Position numbers and translations under genes: made by a program. From the NCBI GenBank assembly GCA_026260175.1, contig JAKCWW010000300.1, positions 58,385-113,334 of the forward strand: a DNA stretch of 54,950 bases, in the 5' to 3' direction. Of the stretch, positions 25,101 through 35,700 are shown piece after piece (the first letter of the stretch is position 1; every line of letters begins with the position of its first letter). The notes under the pieces are model-generated. The model searched no databases. It saw only the letters and a program-made list of their open reading frames with translations, and was not told the origin of the DNA. The DNA comes from Reticulitermes lucifugus (taxonomy: Eukaryota > Arthropoda > Insecta > Blattodea > Rhinotermitidae).

Positions 25101-28100
25101 TATCCCAGTTCTATGGGTTTTAAAGAGCTCTGTCCTGGTGTCCCGCAAAATTCAGTTCCGGACATCAAGTGTTATGACATTTCTGACAATGTGTACAAAT
25201 ATTTTCAATTTCCTACAGTGGGAGAAAACATCTATACAAGTAGGACAGTCATCAAGCAGTCACTAAGCAAGGAATAGGAGAGGGGGAGGAAGATGTGTAG
25301 ATTAGTGATTACAAGAGTCTGGACTGACTGCGAAAGATAAAGGAACAGACACTTAAATAAAAATCAGTAAATGAACTGAGTGTTTGAATTTGAACATTCT
25401 TCTTCCTTACTATTATTTCATTTTTGTAACTGTATGTAGTGATTATTTTAAATGAGTTACATATGTAAGTGCAAACCACAATGAAAGTGACACTGCTAGG
25501 AAACCAAGTGTAGCCTTCTGAGAACTTGTGATGTTTCTCTGTTAAGTCAAAATATTGCACACTGAAACCTGTCTAAAATGGAACCTGTTTTAGTTGAAAA
25601 TACTGCCTTATCAGGGAATGTCTCAGTGCCGATAAAACAGAGTGACAACTGATGTGGAATGACCTGTCAGAAATGAGAAATACCTAAGGACATGTAAATG
25701 AAAAACAAGAATTGATACAAAAACAGTCTGGTTGAGTATATTTCTTATTTTCTCTTCACATAAGTCTGCTTTTCATATACTGCCAGAAATTTATCTGAGA
25801 AGGTATGTTTCTGTCATTCTGATGAGTAAGAATATGTGCTTTTATTACAACAAGAATTTCTGTAGGAAAACGTCTCCACTTATAACTTTGTGGTCAGTGG
25901 TTAAGTAGACTTCACATTAGAGAATTTAATGATCCAGACACATTTTCAAGAACACATGCTCTCTGCAGTGTATAGACAGGCTGTATACACATATTCTAAC
26001 ATATCTAACAGTTCTAACATATGAGTAACATCTATCATTAATATGGCAAACTAATATGATATGGTGATGGGATAAATAAATGTGTTGTAGAAACTAATGA
26101 ATGTGTTTTAGTGCATGTACATTTCTTCAAGGTCAACAGCTTATGATTTTGTGTAACAGTTGGTATAGATAAATGAAAACCAGTCAGAATACAAATGGAA
26201 TTTGTGCAGGGAAGTTGATTTTGAGTTTGGTGTCCAGATAGAAATAAAGTTACAATTATTTGCAGTGGCACAAGTTAGTGATTCCTGGTTGAACCGTGGA
26301 CTTGCTTCACCATTGTTTTGACAAAATGTAACAGTGTCAGATACATTAAGCCTATATTCAGCCCTTCTTTAATTTCTAGACTTACTTCACATGCAATCCA
26401 AATGTTCAATATATGGCACTGGAAACAGAACTACTGAAGGAGAGTAGCCAAATTATTTTAGAGTGGTCCTTGTGTGGCTTTAATTAGCGGGTATGATAAC
26501 TGTACTGTATAAGTGTTTCTATACTGTTAATGTTGTGTCTGATGCTTTATATAGAGGCATCTTCTATGGCAATTCAGGATCGATAAAGTGTGCAATGTCG
26601 CTGCGAGAACAACAGAGTTTTGCTATTTCTCTTGCACTTTCATTATGCTGAAATATAAAAGTGTAACCATTCAATTTCAGCTACAGACCCAACAGATCAC
26701 TCAATAGAAGAGGACTTGATGCATGTCATCTGGGCCCAAGGACAGGAGCAAAACCGTTACATCCACAATCCAAAGTCAGGACTGGAACGGGATCGGGCAT
26801 CTGTGAAAGACTTTTATCATCCAGATGAGCTAAAGTACCATGGTCATGGAGCCCAAAGAGGACAGACGACACTCAATTTCTTTGGTGAGCTTCATATCTG
26901 CCATCAGCAGGACTTGTGCTGTAATACTAGTACTTGTGTCTTGGTTCATTTAGTGATGCCTCACCTTTAGCCAGGTACCTCCCAGCTACCCTTCTACACC
27001 ACTACCATTACTCCAGCTTGCTTAGCGCCAGTCATGAGCGTAGTTTGATGTAATGATAATGTTTTTTATTTTGGTTTCTCACAGAAGAGTCAGTCCGTCA
27101 ATCAGAGACATCAGCAGTGGCAGATCCCAGTATCTGTGGTGGTCACTGGCGGACACCTAGAAACTGTGATCCTGAGCAACACAACTGTGAATATTATGCC
27201 AAGTGGGAGCACCTTCACAAGAAGGATGAAGTTCGCTTTACTATCGAAACAAAACACACTACTACGTGGACAGGAATTGCATTCTCAAATGATACAAAGA
27301 TGGTGAGTCATGTAGAATAATGGACATGTGTGAGGACAGACTGTTACTTTTAACTGTGGGCTGGATGAGGCAGTTACAAGGTGACAGCCAGAGAGCCATG
27401 CATTATATTTTCTATTCTTAAACAATGAGGGGATGTGGCTATTTTCATGGAGCTGGAGCATGAAGCTGATAATTAAACTTTGTCCAGTTTTGATGTTAAG
27501 AATGTTTGTAGATTTACTCCCACTCCTGTATACCTTCATGACAGTATTTGTCTGTTCAGTCCCAAACCGATGCCATCTTGGGTTGGGTGGACAAGAATGG
27601 ACGTGCTTTCGTCATGGATACGTGGATTGGAGGTTATACAACACCACTGCTTGACACCTCGCAAGATATCTACAACATGAGTGGCCGTATTCAAGACGGT
27701 GTTTGTACGTTAAGCTTTACAAGGAAGAGGTTGTCTTCAGATTCAAAGGTAATTCGTGCAAAGCCCTAAATTTTGTGGGCGTTATTTTTCACTTGGCTGA
27801 CTTCGAAATGCAAATTAAGTTGGTATACTTTGAAGTATATCTCATATCAGAAACATTGTTAACATATATTTCATTAATTTTTTAAAGCCTATTTTCCAAG
27901 TAACACATTGGCCTTGATAGCATTTCCAAGGAGGAACACTGTAACATTTGAAACTTCAAAGACCAGAAAGGTGGTTCCTGCCAAGACCAGAAATTCGTTA
28001 GCATAAGCAAAATATCATTTTACATATAACATTTCCATAAGTTTTGGTTTTTTACCTTATATGAATCCATTCCCATGTAACGACTTTTAATGTTATAATT

Positions 28101-31100
28101 AAGCTATATATAATCTTTAAATTCTATAATTAAACTACTTATAAATAATAAAATTACAAGTCATACCCATTTCTCAACATGCTGCATCATTATCGAAAGA
28201 TTTTGTAGCTACTCCTTTGTGATTGCAGATAATTTCATTGTGTAGTTTCTTTTGAGCACCTGTTATACCATACGAAGAAATTGTCAGTTGGATTTTTCAT
28301 GGGCATTACACTAGTCATGCAACAAATGCATATTGGTTTTTTTCTTTCTTTTTTTCAGGATATTTCCTTCACAGATGACCAGTGCTTCTATTTCATGTTT
28401 CCAGTCCGGGGTGGAGCATTTAATTCTGTCAACAAAAAGATACGGAAACATGAGATAACACCCAGTCTGTCAGCAGAGAGGATCTGCATCAGGCCATGTG
28501 TCAGAGGTATATGTAGACACCTGATGGAGACAGGAACTCTGTGAGGGTTGTTCAAATGAAAACAATTTGGGGACCTTAAAAATAGTCCCTCTAGGGGTTG
28601 TTTGCTAAGGAGATCCATCAACTGGTGTCTCAGTGGGATGCCTGTCCCAGTGCTCATGGTAACTATTTTTAATGGCCTGTATGCCTTTGCACAGAACAAT
28701 CACTGAATTGGTTCCACTTGAACCAGCCTCACACAGATGCTGACAGTAGCTCAGTGCAGCTGTTTTCAAGCAAAAATTTCTAGGGTCACTTCAGAGCACA
28801 GTAATATTTTGATGTGAATGAGTCAAGAGAATGCAGGTATTGGGGCCAGTAGTTGTGTTAACAAAGGTGGAGTCATGTTCTCCACTAGAGTGCATTCTTT
28901 GCTATTTTACATAGTGCGTTGGCATTGATGTTCGTGTAGTGCCAGTACAAATATTAAAAATCTGGTCTGACTAGATAAGCTCTGAAATTATTTTTCCATA
29001 GACTTTTAACGTACAATACAATACAAATTTTTCTGCAATGACCATTTTTGAGAAAGTCTACAGTTTAATTTGATCTTTATGGAAAGTAGGTGTTATATCA
29101 GATTAATATGAATCAAATTGAATTTGCCCAGCAACTGTTACTGTAGAGGCCCAATATAGAATTGTATAAATTTTCCTTTAGGAATTCATTATGAGTTAAT
29201 TTCATGCATTTTGTGCAGAGAATGCATAAATACCATTTACGCATCACCAGTAAGAACAAATTATTTATAACTACCTACATATTTGTGACATGACTTGAAA
29301 GTGAGAGATATTAATGGTCAACCATAAACGCTAAATTTCTTCTAAATAGCGCAACTGTTAAAAAATTACTACTGCACAGACACCACAGTGTTTACATTAT
29401 GAGGACAAACTGGTCTGTCCTGTTATGGAAGTAATTTCTGTTTATTTTCAGAATCACATCATCACATTAAGGTCATTAATACAATCTGTGGACAAAATTC
29501 AAAGTTTTTGAATGTTAAATTACATAGTTCATATGGTAGTCAATGGGCTTTACAGAACTGAAGTATCCTCATGCTGACTGATAACAAAACCCACACCACT
29601 GTCTTTGTGGAATCATCTTCCTTCGACATGAGGAACTGACGGGCTGTCTCAGCAACAGTGCAGCTGGCCTGTTTTTGGCAGATACCTGGGTAGACTAACT
29701 GTAATGTTACTGATGATCCTGTGGTATTTTGTGGTTCTTCTAATCCTGCCCAGTAAATGCAAAGACAGACCATTATCATCTTCGTTACAGTTCCTTACTA
29801 TTCGCCAGTCTTGATCATCTTCCAGTCCATATCTCACCATTTACTTAACCTCTGTAGTTCAAAGAACTCTGGGGACCACCCAGCCTCCTATTCAAGGGAT
29901 AAAAAGGGCTCTCTCCCTCACCTACTGCCAAGATTAAGAATGGTCTGGCCAAGGACAAGTTTACTTTACTGTACTTAAAAAAGAATGTTGGTATATAACT
30001 TAAGGATCCATCAGTCATTATATGTGATAAAACATGCTGTAACTTCATCTGAAGTATTCATGTGTGTTGCACAGATATACATTCAGTGTTGGTGACATCA
30101 ACTGCTTCTCCTCTGCGGCTCTCTTACAACGTGGAAGTGAAATTGGTGAAACTGGGTGAGAATTTCCAAATACCAAAATCTGGTTCACCTGAGTTTGATA
30201 TTCTTGCCAATACAGTGAGCAATGGTTTCAGTGGTGCTTTGGGAAAGCTGCCTGGATTCTATAAGCTTTATGTCACCCAGTTCCAAGAGTAAGTTCTTTT
30301 CAACCGCCCATTTAAGTTAAATATTTCATGGTCTCAGGCTGAAATTGGTCACCAATTGGGAAAAGTGTGCCATTAAGGGTGTACCTTCTGTTAGCATTCA
30401 TACTTTCACCACATGTTTATTAAATTCACATAATCCAGAATGGCCTGTGTATTTCACTGACTTAAGACTCATTTTTGTCATCTGTGTGGGCACTGTGTAC
30501 ATGTCACATTGGTTTGAGGTCAGATCAGTGTTGCATCATATTCATGTAATTTGTAAGGTCACTTCAGTGGGTCCCCAGCCTAAGTCTAATAAAGTAACAC
30601 TTCTGAACATAAATTAATCAGTTTATTAAATTCCAGATTCTGTAATACTGTGTATATTGGCAGTATGGTAAAACAATGGCCATGATGTCAAATATTGTTC
30701 AAAATTAAAATCTGTTTGGGAAAAGTAACAACATTATGAATACTGAATAAATATGTTACAGGGTAAACTGTTTGAATGACATTATATTTACTTATATTGG
30801 AATTCTAGGTCTTACTTTGTTCATTAACAGAACAAAATATAACTGACTTCATTATTGGTTAATTTTGTTTACTTTTGCAGTTATCTTTGGTCAGGCTTGC
30901 TTGCTTCATAGAAAGTCATCATAGTCCTTTTGATATTTAATTTAGTGTTTATGTGTCACTTGTCGTCTGAAGTATAAACTTGTAATTTTATCAACAGGAG
31001 TGATGACAAAGTGCTTACAAAAATGAATGTGGTCGTAGATAAGGCACAGTATGAGAAAGGAAGGGCTCTCAAAGAGGACATCAGCCCAGTGGAGAAAACA

Positions 31101-32592
31101 CTGCAGGAGACTGTTGCAACAGGCAAAGTTGGAAACCTTGCTGTCGATCCAGGGTATCTTTCCTTCGCACCACAGGAATGTGAGTACATTTGAAAGTTAG
31201 AAATTGTGTTAAAAGAACTTTTATGGCAACCTTTTATAATATGTGCTGTAGGTGCATTGTTAGATAACTGCAATGGTTTGCACACTGTCTCACAGTGACG
31301 TCTGCTGTTCCTGTGGATGATGAGTCCCAGAAAGGAGGACTGCTGCTGTCAGCAACGAAACTGTACATTGTCATTGGCTGCATTGCAGCTTTGGTTTTGA
31401 TTGCTGTTATTCAGGCTGGCTGTACCATTTACAAGACAGTACGAAATCCTTCTTCCTATCATAAGGTAAGTGGCATGCTTATCACATTGTTTTTTGAGTT
31501 CCATTCCGAGCTCTCTTGCTTTAATGCCACTGCGCATTCTCATTATATAAGACTGGTCATCTGATTAGAAACTGTATTGTATCAGTTGGACCCAATGTTT
31601 TGTCTCACAAATCAGTTGCTCTCATTCATAACTCAGCTACTCATCAATCAAGTTAAGCCCATGGAGATTTGGATGGCTAGAGGAAATGACAATCCTACAA
31701 CCTAAACACATCACACATTAAAACCTGTTGGCAACAGTTTTAGATGAAGACATGTAGACAGACAGACAGACAAGACACATGGGTGTAACCTCATTATGCA
31801 TTCATTTCATGCACTTTATACAAAGAACATGCAGTAAGTTATATTTGGTATGCCCTGTATCTTATGCAAAGGATATCTTCAAACATGGTTCACCTATGTT
31901 TAAGTTATGTGTCTGTGTGTGTACATATAAGTGCAACTGGTTTGGTTAATATTCAGGGCCTTAAAGTTTCCAATGACAACTTTGCAATACATTATTACCA
32001 TGTACTCCAGTTTAATGAAATAATATATACCCAGCAAGGTACACTTTCTGCATCAGTCTTGAGTACCTTCCATGTATTCTTTTAAGCATGAACTAGTTGT
32101 GCTTGTTTAGCAGTGACAGTTTTGTAATAGTAGACTCTTCAATAGTCGAGGTGAATGAAACCGAGGTTGCCTCGCATTACTGAAAACTCAGACTACACAG
32201 ATTACAATTTAGAACATATCATGAGCATACAAGGAAAACCCACTAAGTCCAAAGTTCGTAATTATTATATTCAAAAACTATTTGAATAAAATGATAACAC
32301 TGAAGATACTGTGTACATATGTGGGGGCTACCCAATGCATCAATCTCTCCGCTTTCCGCAACAGCACCGGGAAGGAGAACGCAGTACACACGCCGCATAT
32401 CCCACACATATTTGTATTTACATTCATAAATTATGTTTCAAAATAACATTTTTCTAAGTACAATAAATTAATTATTATTACTAAATCCTTGATCAGACGT
32501 TTATATTCATTTTTCTCAAAACTTTGCTTGTTGGGCTTAGTGGGTTTTCCTTGTATGCCCACAGTATGACTACCTATCTATCTATCTATCTC

Positions 32593-32654
<62 letters not shown>

Positions 32655-32669
32655 NNNNNNNNNNNNNNN

Positions 32670-32733
<64 letters not shown>

Positions 32734-35700
32734 AACAGTTTTCCAGTGTTACATCGGTTACTGGGTCTCTGTCCCCCCCTCCAAAAAATTGAGGTTTAAA
32801 ATATTTGGATTTTTAAACACTGGATGATGGACAGAGTCCAAGAATTTAATGGTCCTAAATGTCATATACCAGCATCACAACCTGCAGAATGGTATTATGT
32901 TATTCATGGTAATACTTGATCCAAATTTCAGTGTGGGTAAGTTTACGTTAGATTTTGGTTTTTAGATGACTCATCCTTTTGGATTTGTAGGGGTAAAGCG
33001 GCTGGGGCGTGGCGCTGACCACCACCCTATTCTAGCGCCAGGGTCAAGTATGGGTAGGGCTATACTTCTGCCTCCCTTCAGTGCCTGCTTGGCATGTAAT
33101 GGAACAGCCTTACCTTCTACATTCTTTGAGAGTGAAACCGTGCACTTAATGACACCTACATGCAATTAGTAGCATGGATTTAATTTGTCTTAAGGTTTGG
33201 TGAAGATTGGGTTTACAAAATGTATGAAGTTGTACTTTATTCTTTTTTTACATTCTGATTTGAACAACTTAATTGCCTGGCACTTATACACTTAGAGCAG
33301 CCAGAGTCAGAAATCTTGAAAATCAATGATATGGCAAGATGTCATATACAAGGACGATCGTCAGTTCAGACATTCCCTTTAGACTCTTTGGTGAGCTGCA
33401 CATCATATTATGGGGTGAAAGTTTATGCAGCACTTAGCATGAATTGGAAACCATGATTTACCATCAAATGGACAATGTAAATCCATTTACATGACTGAGC
33501 CACCAACTTGTAAAACAAATCATTATTTGGATTCTTTTCTGGTAATGAAACACTAGCAGATTTTGGTAATATAGAGCCCTAGTGAAAGGTCTGGTAACAG
33601 ATGGTTTAAAGATGCATGCACATATTTGGTTCATCAGTATCCATTAATAAGTTTTTTGAAGCTTCATTCTATATTTCAGATTGTCTGTAATAAATTTAGT
33701 TTTGTAGATTTATTTTTAACACAGTTTTCCAAGCACGAGAACTTTCCTGGCCACTGTTTTGAAAAACACAAGTTCAGGATTGGGGACAGGATTTATTTGA
33801 GGTTGTACCTTAGTACTTTCCACACAAGATATTGCTTAGAACAAGCAAACATTTGTCTCCAGAAAGTAAAAGGTAAAGTTCATCCTGTAACCTGCCATGA
33901 AATCACAGAGAGGAGGAAAGGTATAACTCTGCTCTTTCTTTAACCTTGGCATTGGATGAGGGTGGGTGGTTAACACCACATCCCAGCTGCTTTACCCCTG
34001 GGAATAACCCGGTACCCATTGTGTAGGAGGCTGGGTGGGCCCCAGGGCCAGTTTGCATGGGTGTGGAAAATCTTGCTCCCCCACCGGGATTTGATCCCCG
34101 GCCGTCTAGCCCATACCTTTGTCTCCGGAAGACCAACTTTAAACCCAAGAATATTCACCATCCTATACTTCATCCTTGGTAACAATTAGTAGAGTGCAGG
34201 GCACATTCAGTTAGAATATCAGAGGTTCCCAATGGACCAGAAAGAATATTCACACACACACATACACATAAATGCTTTAAAATTTGGCTCCTCCCACCAG
34301 AATTGCAAAATTCACAGTCAAGATTCAATGTGACAGAATAAGAGGATTTCACAGCCATGCCAAATGCTTTGGAGCACAATTTCACTGCCACATGTACCAT
34401 AGCATAAAAGGTATTTGATTTCACTGGTCTGATTAAGTATATGGCACACCACAGGATTATAGTACTGTAAGAATTCTGACTCAAAGCAATTACACTAACT
34501 GGAGCTTGGGAGCTAAAAAATTAAAGCACGAAGACTCACACTAATCCCGTATCATCACATTCTCATTTTTGGCCGTGCTCTGTTGACTGGTATGCTGTAC
34601 ATAGTGGGTGTATGCGATACCACTTGGGACCCCAGGCAATTTCCACCCCAGTGACTCCCCTGCACCTTACCTTTACACCGATAACTGGACTTCTGCTCGC
34701 CTGGAACAGCCCAGTTTTGTCACAGCCCGGAGAAACTGGTAATTACTGGGTGAGTGAAGTCAAGTTGCTTCCTAACCTAACTCTTAAATAACTATAAGAA
34801 CCCAAAGGAAACTCCCAAAAATCTTCAATAACTTTGTACTCCCTTATCATTCATATTTCTCTTTAGCATGTTTCATAAACTGTAACATTCTTAATCCCTC
34901 CACAGTGGCTCTTATTTGAAGTAGCTTCCCAATATTAAGATATGGCACTGGGAATATACAATTTATACTGTTGCAAAGCCAGTAAACAGTTAGTTGGAAC
35001 TGTTGATAAATAATGGGAGATGTTTCAGCGACCTCCTCAGGTGTTAAATATGTTGTGCAATGAGCAAGATGCACATACCGTGGAAAGAGAAAGTGAACCC
35101 AAGACTACAACAGTTTCCAAAATATCAGCTCTACCAATTCTTCATTATTACAAGCAACTCTTCACATTTCAGGTCTTTAGATTCTTCATTTTTATGTAAC
35201 TACCAAGAATTTTCCTGTCAATATTTTGCTGGGTGCCTGACTTTCAAAATTTGCTGCAGAAACTAATGAGTAAATTATGTTGTTTTAAAGTCAAAATAAA
35301 TATCTCTTGCAGTTAGTGGTTGACAGGAATGACAACACATAACCACATAATATCCAAGTTTTCAACATACATATCCCTCTTTGGTATTGGTACTCAAGAC
35401 ACACACACACACACACACAAACAGATAAACCAATAGTGTCACGGGACTTAACTCCCTGTCACCCTCATGCAGAGCTTTAATAATGAAAACGCAATAATAA
35501 TCTGCCACATAATGTATAGTCTGTCATTTCTAGGCTTCACAATTTTTAGTGTTACTAGCTACAGTTAGGTTAATAGTTACATACATATTCAGAAGTCTGT
35601 TCATGGTTCACTTCTTGAACCTGTTGGTGTAACTGTAGCAATAAGTTACCATATACCTTCTTTGAATCTAAGATAAACAGAATTCCCATCATTTGCAATG

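Noticed and set aside
28541..28700. Mariner element from GTGAGGGTTGTTCAAATGAA
   Set aside because: Only one end-like sequence; no inverted partner or TA duplication found.
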